Shown: positions 1 to 8,403, numbered from the stretch's first letter. The stretch: DNA of 64,000 nucleotides from Desulfurellaceae bacterium bin18 (GCA_002238415.1 MPMI01000002.1:62001-126000), one strand, 5' to 3'. Made by a program: numbers and translations. The notes: generated by a model from the sequence alone, not told the origin.

Positions 1-80
1 ATAAACCGCCGCAAACGCGGAATGGCGTCCGGCGCGTCAGCGAGGCGGTCGAAGTGGGTGAGCAGGTGTTCGGCGTTCAT
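1..80 (-). CDS. hsdS: Type I restriction specificity subunit HsdS, N-terminal fragment cut by the window edge
   Basis: Only the first 26 codons lie in the window. They read MNAEHLLTHFDRLADAPDAI and continue PRLRRF, the usual opening of HsdS proteins of the type I family. HsdS supplies the two target-recognition domains that choose the DNA sequence bound by the HsdR-HsdM-HsdS complex. It is the last visible gene of a leftward order hsdR, hsdM, antitoxin, toxin, hsdS. The target-recognition domains are outside the window, so specificity cannot be judged. The call rests on a short but characteristic N-terminus and on its neighbours. Confidence 0.75.
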   Translation of the reverse strand, partial: MNAEHLLTHFDRLADAPDAIPRLRRF

Positions 81-138
81 TGGAGAGGCGGCGATACGGT
101 GGGGCGGACAGTGATCGTTCGACGGAGCCAATTGGTCA

Positions 139-564
139 TCATCCCATCCACGGATTGAAGATCGGGACGCCTGTTTGACGAAAGTCGTCCTCGTTTCGGG
201 TGCACACAACGAGAGCGTGCACCTGCGCGGTGGCGGCAATGAAGAGGTCAGGCTGACTGAAGGTGATCGAACTTTCTCGACCCCGGGCCACCATTCGACG
301 CCATTCCAGAATCACCTCCTCATCCACAGGCAGGATACGCCCAGCAAACCACGGTCGCAGCCGGTGGTCGAGCCAGACTGTCAGCTCATTCCGGAATTTT
401 GGGTCAGCCTGTCTTTCGATGCCATACCGGATTTCGGCCAGCGTGACGCTGCTGAGGAAGAGGCTGTCCGCGGATTGCGCGTCCGCCCACGCTTTGACGT
501 GACTGTCAGGTCGCTGCTTGCGGAGTTCGGAGACAACATTGGTATCGAGCAACCATCCCGTCAC
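139..564 (-). CDS. PIN-domain toxin, VapC/FitB-type
   Basis: This 141-residue protein opens with GWLLDTNVVSELRK, the PIN-domain first strand with its first metal-binding aspartate. A mid-protein TLAEIRYGIE segment and a C-terminal SQPDLFIAATA segment carry further acidic residues, so the catalytic set looks intact. PIN toxins are Mg-dependent ribonucleases that cut tRNA, rRNA or mRNA when the antitoxin is lost. Its start codon overlaps the stop of the upstream antitoxin by 4 bases, which suggests translational coupling. The pair sits between hsdM and hsdS of a restriction operon, an unusual place. Confidence 0.88.
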   Translation of the reverse strand: MTGWLLDTNVVSELRKQRPDSHVKAWADAQSADSLFLSSVTLAEIRYGIERQADPKFRNELTVWLDHRLRPWFAGRILPVDEEVILEWRRMVARGRESSITFSQPDLFIAATAQVHALVVCTRNEDDFRQTGVPIFNPWMG

Positions 565-857
565 AACTCAACCTCACGGACCGGGCTCCGCACACCGGCT
601 CCACCGAACGTGAGACGGCTCAGCGGAGATTGGGACAGGAGTTCGTGCAAGCTGCCGGAGTGCTCCCGTGCCTGGAGAGCTTCGAAGGTGTCTGCCGCAA
701 CGATGACTACGGCGTCTTTCCCGTGAACCGTGACCCGTTGCGGCTGCCCGGCCGTGGCAAGGCGCACGAGTTTACTGAACTTTGCCTTGGCCTCTCCCAG
801 CTTCCAGACAGGCTTCGGCGCCGGGCTGGGCTGCCTGATTTGACGAGATTTATTCAC
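561..857 (-). CDS. Phd/YefM-type antitoxin paired with the PIN toxin
   Basis: A 98-residue protein with the Phd/YefM fold signature WKLGEAKAKFSKLVRLA followed by QRVTVHGKDAVVIVAAD, the N-terminal DNA-binding and dimerising part of this family. The C-terminal 35 residues would bind the toxin. The start is a GTG with a strong AGGAGG ribosome site about 8 bases upstream. Proteins of this family normally repress their own operon with the toxin as co-repressor. Its own promoter lies directly upstream at 888-916, so the module can be expressed independently of hsdRM. Confidence 0.87.
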   Translation of the reverse strand: MNKSRQIRQPSPAPKPVWKLGEAKAKFSKLVRLATAGQPQRVTVHGKDAVVIVAADTFEALQAREHSGSLHELLSQSPLSRLTFGGAGVRSPVREVEL

Positions 858-887
858 GAGCGCGCCTCCTTCTGACTAGATTGGTCA

Positions 888-916
888 AATTTAGGGGAAA
901 TCGCTGTATACGTCAA
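888..916 (-). promoter_or_regulatory. Predicted sigma70-type promoter of the antitoxin/PIN module
   Basis: Read on the minus strand there is TTGACG, a 17-base spacer and TAAATT, ending about 30 bases before the antitoxin GTG. The spacing is optimal and the -35 matches 5 of 6 consensus bases. It lies in the 126-base gap between hsdM and the antitoxin gene. Confidence 0.5.
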
Positions 917-983
917 ACATACTCGCCGAAATGACGAAAGAAATCGGTTGACTATACGGAATCGTAAATTGTCCTAGCGGCCT

Positions 984-2438
984 TCATCGCAGCAGCGCTT
1001 CCGTCAATATCGCCTTTAACTGGTCCCGCAAGTCCGAGACCTCGGCCTCGGTTGCGCCGAGCTTGGCCAGCAGTTCTTGTGGGTCGCCGAGATCGTCTTC
1101 CTGGGTATGCGGGTTCTTGATGTCCAGGTTGTAGCCGCGCGCCTTAACGTCTTCCGCAGTCACCTTCCAGGCGCGTTCCGTTTCCGTGCGGTCCGTGCGG
1201 TCCGCCCCACCCCACCAGTCGATGCAGGGCTGTAAATGGTCCAGCCGGATCGGCCTGGTCATGGAATAGGCTTTCTGCCCCTCGGGTACGCGATGCTCGT
1301 AGAACCAGATGTCCGTGGTTGGTGCGCCCTTCTCAAAGAACAGCAGATTGGTGCCGATGGAGGCATACGGCCGGAACACGGAATTGGGCAGGCGCACGAT
1401 GGTGTGCAGGTTGCACTCTTCCATCAAATGTTCCTTGAGCCGCGTTTTGACACCCTCGCCAAACAGCGAGCCGTCGGGCAGCACCACGGCGGCGCGCCCA
1501 CCCGGTTTCAGCAGGCGGATGATAAGAGCCAGGAACAGGTCTGCCGTTTCCTTGGTCCGAAACTCTTTCGGGAAGTTGGCCTCAATACCGTCTTCCTCCC
1601 TGCCGCCAAAGGGCGGGTTGGTCAGTACGATGTCCACCCGGTGCTTTTGCTCCCAGCTAATATAGGGCCGCGCCAGGGTGTTGTCGTGGCGCACAAAGCT
1701 CGGGTCTTCAACGCCGTGCAGCAGCATATTGGTCACGCACAGCATGTGGGGGAGCTGCTTCTTTTCGACTGCACGCAGGGCAGCTTGTATGGTCGGTTCG
1801 TCTTCGGGCCGTTTGGCATAACGCTCACGCATGTGACGCAGCGCACAGGTCAAAAAACCCCCAGTCCCGCAGGCCGGGTCGAATACGGTCTCGTCCGGCT
1901 TGGGGTCGATACGATCAACCATAAAGGCGGTTACGGCGCGGGGCGTATAATACTCGCCGGCATTGCCCGCGGATTGCAGGTCGTTGAGAATCTGCTCGTA
2001 GATGTCGCCGAAATGCTGGCGCTCGGTCAGGTCATTAAAGTCAATATCGTTGATCTTGTTGACCACCTGACGCACCAACTGGCCGGACTTCATGTAGTTG
2101 TAGGCATCCTCAAAGACATCGCGCACCACGCGGCCACGGGCTCCTGCCCGGTCAATTTCCAGGTTCTTCAGAGACGGAAACAAGTCGGCGTTGAGAAAGT
2201 TCAACAGTTCCTCACCGGTCATGCCCTCGGGGTCGGCCGCCCAGGTTCGCCATTGAAACTGCTCGGGTATAGGGGACGTGTAGTCGTCTCCCATCACTTC
2301 CATTTCCTGGTCCTGATCGTCAATGATCTTGAGAAAGAACATCCAGCACAACTGACTGATACGCTGGGCGTCACCGTCTACGCCCGTGTCCTGGCGCATG
2401 ATGTCCTGAATGGATTTGACCAGAGTGCGAACGGACAT
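984..2438 (-). CDS. hsdM: Type I restriction-modification DNA methyltransferase subunit HsdM
   Basis: A 484-residue N6-adenine methyltransferase subunit. An N-terminal helical HsdM_N domain covers roughly residues 1-140. The SAM-binding motif DPACGTGGF is near 187-195 and the catalytic NPPFGG motif near 274-279, the NPPF form typical of N6-adenine enzymes. It methylates host recognition sites as part of the HsdM2S complex. It starts 3 bases after the hsdR stop, so the two are surely co-transcribed. Both key motifs are intact and the length is normal, so modification activity is expected if the HsdS outside the window is complete. Confidence 0.95.
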   Translation of the reverse strand: MSVRTLVKSIQDIMRQDTGVDGDAQRISQLCWMFFLKIIDDQDQEMEVMGDDYTSPIPEQFQWRTWAADPEGMTGEELLNFLNADLFPSLKNLEIDRAGARGRVVRDVFEDAYNYMKSGQLVRQVVNKINDIDFNDLTERQHFGDIYEQILNDLQSAGNAGEYYTPRAVTAFMVDRIDPKPDETVFDPACGTGGFLTCALRHMRERYAKRPEDEPTIQAALRAVEKKQLPHMLCVTNMLLHGVEDPSFVRHDNTLARPYISWEQKHRVDIVLTNPPFGGREEDGIEANFPKEFRTKETADLFLALIIRLLKPGGRAAVVLPDGSLFGEGVKTRLKEHLMEECNLHTIVRLPNSVFRPYASIGTNLLFFEKGAPTTDIWFYEHRVPEGQKAYSMTRPIRLDHLQPCIDWWGGADRTDRTETERAWKVTAEDVKARGYNLDIKNPHTQEDDLGDPQELLAKLGATEAEVSDLRDQLKAILTEALLR

Positions 2439-2441
2439 GAA

Positions 2442-4850
2442 TTACGCGCTCTCCCTATATAACGCGGCTTGCAGATCGTGAACGGCCTGGACGAACCCTC
2501 CCTTGCCACCAAAGGCTTTAAGAAGCTGCAGCGGAGTGCCCAGGTTGCTCAAGGGCGGGATGCGCAGCACGTTGGTATCGTCCAGATTCAGCACGCCTTC
2601 GTCGGCATACTTGGCCAGCAGGGCGTCGAGCACGGTGCGGGCCTGGTCTCCGTACTTGGCGAACACATCGCGCTTCTTGACGTTTTCGGCGCGTTCGCGC
2701 CGGGTCAGCGGCTTGGCGTCAAAAGCTACATGGCAAATCAGGTCAAAAGGGTCGAGGTCCTTGCCGAGTTCCTGGGCAATCGTGTCAAGCGCCAGCCCCT
2801 CGGCAGCCAATTCCTCAAGAATGGCCTGCTTGCGTTCGGCGGCCTTCCAACGCCGGAGAAAATCGTCCAGGCTGGCAAAGCGCTTTTTCAGCGCCTTTCG
2901 GGTAAAGTCACGTAGGGACTCGGTGACCAGTTTGCCGTATTGGTCCAGATACTCAACCCGCTCGGCAACGACGCCGGCGCTCACACTATCCACATATATC
3001 TTGCGTGGTTTCTGCCTATCGGGTGGCAGACCATCCACAATCGTCTCATCCTCGCCCGGTTGCGGGGGAGTTGTTTCGTCGTCGGGCGGCGTAATGGGAT
3101 CGTCCTCGCCGGGTTCGTATATCTGCACCGGCTCGCCGTCAAAGTCCGGGTCGGCAAAATGACCGGTCGCGCCCCGAAAATCCATCAGGGTAAAGTAGAA
3201 CTTGCGTGTGTCTTCGTGTACGCGAGTGCCACGGCCGACAATCTGCTTGAACTCGGTCATGGAGCCCACCTCCCGGTCAAGCACGATGAGCCGGCAGGTC
3301 TGGACATCCACCCCGGTCGAGAGCAGGCGCGAAGTGGTAACGAGCACTGGGTATCGGGATTCCGGGTCAATGAAGTTGTCCAGTTGGGCCTGTCCCTCGG
3401 TGTCGCCGCCGGTGATCCGCATGACATAGCGGTGATTCTCGCCTACCAGGTCGGCGTTCTCGTTGATGAGGGCCTGGCGCATCCGGGCCGCGTGCTCCCG
3501 GTCAACGCAGAAGACAATCGTCTTCTGGAAGCGGTCGCCGCTTTCCTTCAGAAACTGGGTGATCTTGCGGGCCACCAGCTTGGTCCGTTCGTCCAATACC
3601 AGATTACGGTCAAAATCCTTGGTGTTGTAGAGGCGATCCTCAATCTCGTTCCCATCCCGGTCCAACTGGCCGGATTCGGGCCGGTAGCCCTCTACGTCGC
3701 GGTCGATATGCACTTTGATGACTTTGTAGGGGGCCAGAAACCCGTCGTGGATGCCCTGTTTCAGCGAGTAGGTATAGACCGGCTCGCCAAAGTATTCGAT
3801 GTTGGACACATAGGCCGTTTCCTTGGGCGTGGCCGTCAGACCGATGTGGGTGGCCGCCGAGAAATAGTCCAGGATTTCCCGCCAGGCCGAATCCTCTGCC
3901 GCGCTGCCGCGGTGGCACTCGTCAATCACAATCAGGTCGAAGAAACCGGGCGAAAACTGCCGAAAGACTTTCTGACGGTCCTCCGGTCCGGTCAGGGCCT
4001 GGTACAGGCCGAGATAGATTTCATACGAGGTGTCAATCCGCCGCCTGCGGTCAATCGCGGCGCTCAGGTCCTCAGAGGTACCGTCCGTGCGTTCTATGGT
4101 CCCGGCCCTGGGCGACAGCTTGGCCATGGCCGGCCCGAAAGGCCGGAAGTCGTTGACCATCGTCTGGTCAATCAGCACGTTGCGGTCGGCCAGAAACAGA
4201 ATGCGCTTCTTGCGGCCCGCCTTCCACAACCGCCAGATAATCTGAAAGGCGGTATAGGTCTTGCCCGTCCCGGTGGCCATGACCAGCAGAAGGCGCTCGC
4301 GGCCCTTGGCAATAGCCTCGATGGCGGCGTTGATGGCGTTGACCTGATAATAGCGCGGGGTCTTCCCGCCGCCGTCGCTGAAATAGTCCTGCGAAACAAC
4401 GGCCTCGTCTTCTGGTGTCAGGTCCTTCCAGGCACGAGAGCGCTCCCACAGCTCGGCCGGCGCGGGAAAGGCGGTCAGGCTGAGGTTGGTTTCCCGCTCA
4501 GGATTCAGGCCGGTCCGGTCGTGGAACACAAAGCCCTCGCCGTTGGAGGAAAACACAAAGGGGATATGCAGCGTCTCGGCATAGTCCAGAGCCTGCTGCA
4601 TGCCGTCGCCCACCGCGTGAATGTTGTCCTTGGCTTCAATTACCGCAATGGGGAGATTGGGTTTGTAGTGCAGGACGTAATCGGCCTGCTTGCCCTCACC
4701 CCGGCTGACCAGCTTGCCGCGCACGATAATGCGGCCTTTGGTGAAGCTGACCTCGCGCCGAATCTGCGCCTCGCCCCAGCCGGCCTGATGCAGGGCCGGC
4801 GTAATATACTTGGCGCGGACATCACTTTCGCTGAGGCGGGTCTTCTGCAT
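2442..4850 (-). CDS. hsdR: Type I restriction endonuclease subunit HsdR (EcoEI-like)
   Basis: An 802-residue motor/nuclease subunit. A PD-(D/E)xK-like nuclease segment is visible near residues 55-75, with ADYVLHY followed by AVIEAK. The SF2 translocase follows with Walker A MATGTGKT near 191-198, DECHRG near 310-315, TATPK near 340 and the motif VI segment VGRGTR near 540. The EcoEI-type C-terminal domain fills the rest. HsdR translocates and cuts unmodified DNA. The length suits the shorter EcoEI-like HsdR group. It is the first gene of the leftward restriction operon, immediately upstream of hsdM. Confidence 0.95.
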   Translation of the reverse strand: MQKTRLSESDVRAKYITPALHQAGWGEAQIRREVSFTKGRIIVRGKLVSRGEGKQADYVLHYKPNLPIAVIEAKDNIHAVGDGMQQALDYAETLHIPFVFSSNGEGFVFHDRTGLNPERETNLSLTAFPAPAELWERSRAWKDLTPEDEAVVSQDYFSDGGGKTPRYYQVNAINAAIEAIAKGRERLLLVMATGTGKTYTAFQIIWRLWKAGRKKRILFLADRNVLIDQTMVNDFRPFGPAMAKLSPRAGTIERTDGTSEDLSAAIDRRRRIDTSYEIYLGLYQALTGPEDRQKVFRQFSPGFFDLIVIDECHRGSAAEDSAWREILDYFSAATHIGLTATPKETAYVSNIEYFGEPVYTYSLKQGIHDGFLAPYKVIKVHIDRDVEGYRPESGQLDRDGNEIEDRLYNTKDFDRNLVLDERTKLVARKITQFLKESGDRFQKTIVFCVDREHAARMRQALINENADLVGENHRYVMRITGGDTEGQAQLDNFIDPESRYPVLVTTSRLLSTGVDVQTCRLIVLDREVGSMTEFKQIVGRGTRVHEDTRKFYFTLMDFRGATGHFADPDFDGEPVQIYEPGEDDPITPPDDETTPPQPGEDETIVDGLPPDRQKPRKIYVDSVSAGVVAERVEYLDQYGKLVTESLRDFTRKALKKRFASLDDFLRRWKAAERKQAILEELAAEGLALDTIAQELGKDLDPFDLICHVAFDAKPLTRRERAENVKKRDVFAKYGDQARTVLDALLAKYADEGVLNLDDTNVLRIPPLSNLGTPLQLLKAFGGKGGFVQAVHDLQAALYRESA

Positions 4851-4926
4851 GGTGAGATTCTTTCATTCATCACATCTCACCCTCTTGCGCCAGCATAGTA
4901 CCGCCTCGTCCATTGTCAGCGTATGG

Positions 4927-6570
4927 TCATATTTTCTGTTCTTTCTGTTCCCCGTTAGAGGTCGGGAACAGCGGAACAGCTTCTTTTTCAAGGGCTAACC
5001 CTTTGGAATCGCTGGACAGTTGCTGTTCCCGGCATGCTGCCGAAACTGCCGCGTTTTCGGGACCCTCGGGAACAGCACAATAGAGGTACGGATCGCCTCT
5101 CTTTCCGCTTCCGGCGCACCAGATTTTACCCTGCTCGACCAGCGCCCGGAGCGTGTCGTTCAGCGGTTTTCGTTTGCTCCTCAGTGCCGCCTGAATGGTC
5201 GCCATTCTCACCGGCTCTTCCTGCTCCTCCAGGAAGGCAAGGATCTCTTCCCCCTGGAGCTCGGTATCCATGGCCTTTTTCGTGCCCGCCAACTCGACCA
5301 GGCCGGTGTCCTCGTTCAGGCGCAGCACGGAGTCTTCCAGTGGGCGGCCCCGTCGCTGGGTGGAGGAAATGATCCGATCGTGCTCCTCCCGCTTGAGAGA
5401 GAGAATCACGTCAACGGTCCCACTCAGCGCCTGACTTCCCAGTCCCTCCGCCCCGTGTGAACCACCGCTCTTTCGGGCATGGTGCAGACAGAGGACATGC
5501 GCGTTGCTCCGTCGGGTCAGTGCGAGGAGCGGTTGCAGCGCCCGGGCGGTGCCCGCGTAGTCGTTGAGGTCCCCGATTTGGACGAGTTGAATCAACGTGT
5601 CCACAATGACCAGGCTGGGTTGTAACTTGTCGATAAGCTGCTCTAGCTTCTTGAATGTCTCCCTTGGTTCCCGCTCGAACACGATTTCCACAGGGGCCGT
5701 TTCCGGCAGGTCCATCTGATGAAAATGCTCTTGTACATCCACCGGCATTTCTTCCAGTGCCAAATAGACGACGCCACCCTGCTGTACGTCTCGACCGAGA
5801 CACGGCAACCCGAGCGCCACTGCCCGCGTCATTGTCCGGGCGGTCGAGGATTTCCCCACTTTGGGAGCGGCAAAGAGAAAGGAGAGCCCGCCCCGCCGTA
5901 GCAGTCCGTCTACCACCCACCCCACTTGCTCCTGGGAGGTGTGCTTGAGCTCCGCCCAAGGCGTGCTCTTGAATCCCTCCGGGCGCTGGTCGGCCAAGTT
6001 GACCACACCTTGAAGCAAGCTCTCACGTAACGGAGCGACCGCCCCCCCGGTATGCGCCCGTTGCAGGCCGTCCTGCATCAGGTCGATCAGACTCCGTCGG
6101 TCGGCATGCTCCCTGACGATCCCGGCAGGTTCCACAATGTTGGCTGCGCTGGGGGTGGCATCCGCCAGCACAGCCAGGTACTCAGCCGGCGGGTGCTCTG
6201 GCTCTTCTTTGAATGCGTCGTACAGGGTGAGGCGGTCAATGGAGGTACCCAGCGCGGCTATGTGCTGCATGGCCCGGAAAATCAGCTTGTGCTCGCCATA
6301 GAAAAAGTCCTCTGGCGCCAGGTTCACCCGATCAAGCGCGGTATTATCGATCAATATCCCGCCCAGGACGGCCCGTTCGGCGGCGAGGTCGTGGGGAGGG
6401 ATTCTGCGCGGCTCCGCCATAAGACTCTGTTGCGGCAGGCCGCTCCCCCCTCGCCTGCGGCCACGAGACCGCAGGGATCCGATTTCACTCTGAACCCTGC
6501 GGATGTTCTCCCGGAGAGTCTGAGCCTGTTCTTCAATTTCATGATAGGCCAGCGTTTGATTGTCGGGCAT
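4927..6570 (-). CDS. DnaB N-domain / RepA-like AAA ATPase fusion, probable mobile-element replication protein
   Basis: A 547-residue protein built of four parts. A short coiled coil lies near 10-35. A DnaB helicase N-terminal domain near 55-165 carries PPHDLAAERAVLGGILIDN. A RecA-like ATPase follows with Walker A APKVGKSS near 235-242 and Walker B VIVD near 321-324. The tail is a winged-helix-like segment. It lacks a full-length DnaB helicase core and instead resembles the AAA_25/RepA ATPases of plasmids and islands. A GGAG ribosome site precedes the ATG. Its position beside an integrase remnant and a restriction operon points to island replication or maintenance. Confidence 0.8.
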   Translation of the reverse strand: MPDNQTLAYHEIEEQAQTLRENIRRVQSEIGSLRSRGRRRGGSGLPQQSLMAEPRRIPPHDLAAERAVLGGILIDNTALDRVNLAPEDFFYGEHKLIFRAMQHIAALGTSIDRLTLYDAFKEEPEHPPAEYLAVLADATPSAANIVEPAGIVREHADRRSLIDLMQDGLQRAHTGGAVAPLRESLLQGVVNLADQRPEGFKSTPWAELKHTSQEQVGWVVDGLLRRGGLSFLFAAPKVGKSSTARTMTRAVALGLPCLGRDVQQGGVVYLALEEMPVDVQEHFHQMDLPETAPVEIVFEREPRETFKKLEQLIDKLQPSLVIVDTLIQLVQIGDLNDYAGTARALQPLLALTRRSNAHVLCLHHARKSGGSHGAEGLGSQALSGTVDVILSLKREEHDRIISSTQRRGRPLEDSVLRLNEDTGLVELAGTKKAMDTELQGEEILAFLEEQEEPVRMATIQAALRSKRKPLNDTLRALVEQGKIWCAGSGKRGDPYLYCAVPEGPENAAVSAACREQQLSSDSKGLALEKEAVPLFPTSNGEQKEQKI

Positions 6571-6597
6571 TCTTCCTCACTCCTTCAACTTCTCGCT

Positions 6598-6744
6598 TTA
6601 TTCCTTAAGGGCAGCGTCACCCTGGACGAACTCCCGGCCGAATGTGCCGCGCAGAAAGCACCGCTCCCAGGGGAAGAGCGCGCCCAGATACTCCGGCAGC
6701 GTGGCCGGATTTGTAGCGTTCGTACCTCTCCCGCGATTTGGAGG
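6598..6744 (-). pseudogene. Possible 3' end of a lost island gene upstream of the RepA-like gene
   Basis: An open frame on the minus strand ends 27 bases before the RepA-like ATG and reads plausibly as protein (LPEYLGALFPWERCFLRGTF and onward). It has no usable start codon and is blocked upstream by a stop. It may be the tail of a truncated island gene. Apart from this and the integrase fragment, the 6571-7273 stretch shows no gene I can support. Confidence 0.25.
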
Positions 6745-7103
6745 TTAATTTTCGATGTCGGACAGGGGTCCCCAGGTGGTTATCTGGGTGGCTGCTATAA
6801 GCAGGGCGGCTCTAGGGCCGGCGTTAGGTGTGGGCATCCGGGAGCCATGAGGCTGCCGGACTGAGTTCAGGTGAACCTAATTTCCTTGGCAGACTATCCC
6901 GCAGGGACATTGTTATACAGTCCCCCAAGGCATGTCAACTTAATACCGCCAAATCCGGCGAAACACATCGAATACGGACTCAGAGCCGGAAGAGCTACAG
7001 GAAGTCATGGTTCTCAGGAGTTGTGAGCCGATGCTCCATGAGTATGCTTGTATGCTCATTGAAACGAAGCGGAGAGAGTGTCCGCTATATTACACTTATA
7101 ACG

Positions 7104-7235
7104 CTCTCGAAGTTGCTCAAGGACCTGAAGATTCCGGCGGTGCCGCATGGCTTCCGTTCCAGCTTTCGGGATTGGGCGTAGGAATGTACGAACGCGCCTC
7201 GGGCGGTGATGGAGGCGGCGCGGTGTCCGGAACTC
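7104..7235 (+). pseudogene. C-terminal fragment of a phage-type tyrosine recombinase (integrase)
   Basis: The frame reads SKLLKDLKIPAVPHGFRSSF, then RDWA, an in-frame TAG, and then ECTNAPRAVMEAA. This is the HGFRSSFRDWA...TNAPREVMEAAL block around the second catalytic arginine of P4/lambda-type integrases. The upstream catalytic Arg region and the downstream Tyr motif are missing, so the gene is dead. It faces the tRNA-Ser at 8234-8321, a typical integration target. This supports reading the left part of the window as an old integrative element. Confidence 0.75.
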
Positions 7236-7273
7236 CCCCGCGGGGCCTGGTCGGGCCGGGTCGGGGCCGGCCT

Positions 7274-7349
7274 GCCGGCGTCCTGGCTGCACCCCACCTT
7301 AAAATTTTCGGGTCAATGCTCCTTCTGCCTAACGTGGGGTTTTCTGGTA
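7274..7349 (+). repeat. 76-bp direct repeat, left copy flanking the BrnTA module
   Basis: This copy matches 8077-8152 at 71 of 76 positions in the same orientation, including a 31-base identical core starting TTAAAATTTTCGGGTCAATG. The two copies bracket brnA-brnT and almost nothing else. No transposase lies between them. Confidence 0.85.
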
Positions 7350-7472
7350 CGGGCCGCTCTCACCTGGTCGCGGCGGGCGGATTGGGCGAAAACGGCCACC
7401 CGAATATTATGAGGCATGTCGGTGACCAGGGCAGCGCCGCGAAGCCGGATCGGGCAGGCGACACCATTAGAC

Positions 7473-7763
7473 CTACGGGTGCTCCAAAGACCGCCGCGCG
7501 TGCGCGCGCAGCACCCGGTTGATCTCGGTCTGGTAACCCCGACCGTCGGGAACGCTTGCTTTGAACCATTCCACCACGTCGGCGTCCAGCCGCAGGGTGA
7601 TCTGCTGCTTCACCGGTCGATATAAGAGATTGCGCCGCGCGCCGGACCAATCCGTAATCTCGGGGATGTCGCTCGTATCAATCTGCTCGTCGGGCAGAGC
7701 CGCCAGTGCTTGGATCTCTGTCTTCTGCGCCTTGGTGAGTTTCCTAGAAGCCCCCTTCTTCAT
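7473..7763 (-). CDS. brnA: BrnA-family antitoxin
   Basis: A 96-residue protein containing DIPEITDWSGARRNLLYRP followed by KQQITLRLDADVVEWFKA and a GRGYQTEINRVLRAH ending. This is the typical BrnA layout, a ribbon-helix-helix-like DNA-binding C-terminus that dimerises, binds BrnT and represses the operon. The gene overlaps the 3' end of brnT by 20 bases, the normal toxin-first order of BrnTA systems. The start is an ATG inside the brnT tail. Confidence 0.88.
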   Translation of the reverse strand: MKKGASRKLTKAQKTEIQALAALPDEQIDTSDIPEITDWSGARRNLLYRPVKQQITLRLDADVVEWFKASVPDGRGYQTEINRVLRAHARRSLEHP

Positions 7764-8034
7764 AGTCTCTCCTTTCGTGCGCCGTTGCTTTTCGAGCGCT
7801 GATGATACGCCCCACTACAACACCGGTTGCGGGTTCTGGTGTAGGCCAGGTGTGCGCCACAATCACGACTACACCCCCGATCATGCCAATCGTGTGCCAC
7901 CGCTCTTCGTCCGTATGCGGGTCGGGTCGATGTGCCATGAGCGGATCGTCGAACACGAGCTGCGCCGTCTCAAAGCTCAGGCCATGCTTTTGCGTGTTAA
8001 TGCGGTTCTTGTCTTCATCCCATGTCCAGCGCAA
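7744..8034 (-). CDS. brnT: BrnT-family ribonuclease toxin
   Basis: A 96-residue protein opening RWTWDEDKNRINTQKHGLSF and containing ERWHTIGMIGG and RIISARKATAHERRDYE, the standard BrnT architecture of a small RelE-like ribonuclease. The best start is a TTG with an AGGA site upstream, because no ATG or GTG is available in frame. It lies first in the pair and is followed by brnA with overlap. The promoter region carries a palindrome overlapping a TATAAT box, consistent with BrnA autoregulation. Confidence 0.88.
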   Translation of the reverse strand: MRWTWDEDKNRINTQKHGLSFETAQLVFDDPLMAHRPDPHTDEERWHTIGMIGGVVVIVAHTWPTPEPATGVVVGRIISARKATAHERRDYEEGGF

Positions 8035-8060
8035 CGACCCATCCTCACGTAACTATATTT

Positions 8061-8076
8061 ATGTAGCTACATTATA
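8061..8076 (-). promoter_or_regulatory. Putative brnTA -10 box with palindromic operator
   Basis: On the minus strand TATAAT (8071-8076) runs into the perfect 12-base palindrome ATGTAGCTACAT (8061-8072), about 27 bases before the brnT start. BrnA-type antitoxins repress by binding such inverted repeats. No good -35 is visible, because the upstream sequence is the right copy of the 76-bp repeat. Confidence 0.5.
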
Positions 8077-8152
8077 GCCGGCGTTCTGGCTACACCCCAC
8101 CTTAAAATTTTCGGGTCAATGCTCCTTCTGCCCAACCTGAGGTTTTCTGGTA
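8077..8152 (+). repeat. 76-bp direct repeat, right copy flanking the BrnTA module
   Basis: This is the same-orientation partner of 7274-7349 with 5 mismatches in 76. Its left edge touches the predicted brnTA -10 box, so the repeat forms the upstream part of that promoter. Confidence 0.85.
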
Positions 8153-8233
8153 GATAAGGGGGGAAATAGGGGGAGGTATATTTGTGAGACTGAAAAACTT
8201 TATATATTTAAGATAGTTATAGCCCTAAAAAAG

Positions 8234-8321
8234 CGGAGGGAGTGGGATTCGAACCCACGAGAGCCTTTTGGACTCTACCGATTTTCAAGACCGGCGCCTT
8301 CAACCGCTCGGCCATCCCTCC
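8234..8321 (-). tRNA. tRNA-Ser (anticodon UGA)
   Basis: The minus strand folds as a class II tRNA. The acceptor arms are GGAGGGA and TCCCTCC, the D-arm starts GGCCGAGCGG, and the anticodon loop CTTGAAA reads UGA. A long variable arm (GAGTCC/GGCTCTC) and the T-arm GTGGGTTCGAATCCCAC follow. The discriminator is G and CCA is not encoded. The 3' end points toward the island at 1-8.2 kb. Confidence 0.97.
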
Positions 8322-8403
8322 ACGGGCCGGTCTTATCCGGCTTTCTTCGACTTTGAAAGGGGGTATGGGAGAGGCGTCACAGAGGCTTGGGCACCGACCC
8401 TCT

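Noticed and set aside
1236-2462. 408-codon open frame on the plus strand
   Set aside because: It is antisense to hsdM, whose catalytic motifs are intact.
2940-4898. 652-codon open frame on the plus strand
   Set aside because: It is entirely antisense to hsdR, which has all family motifs; the long frame is a GC-codon artefact.
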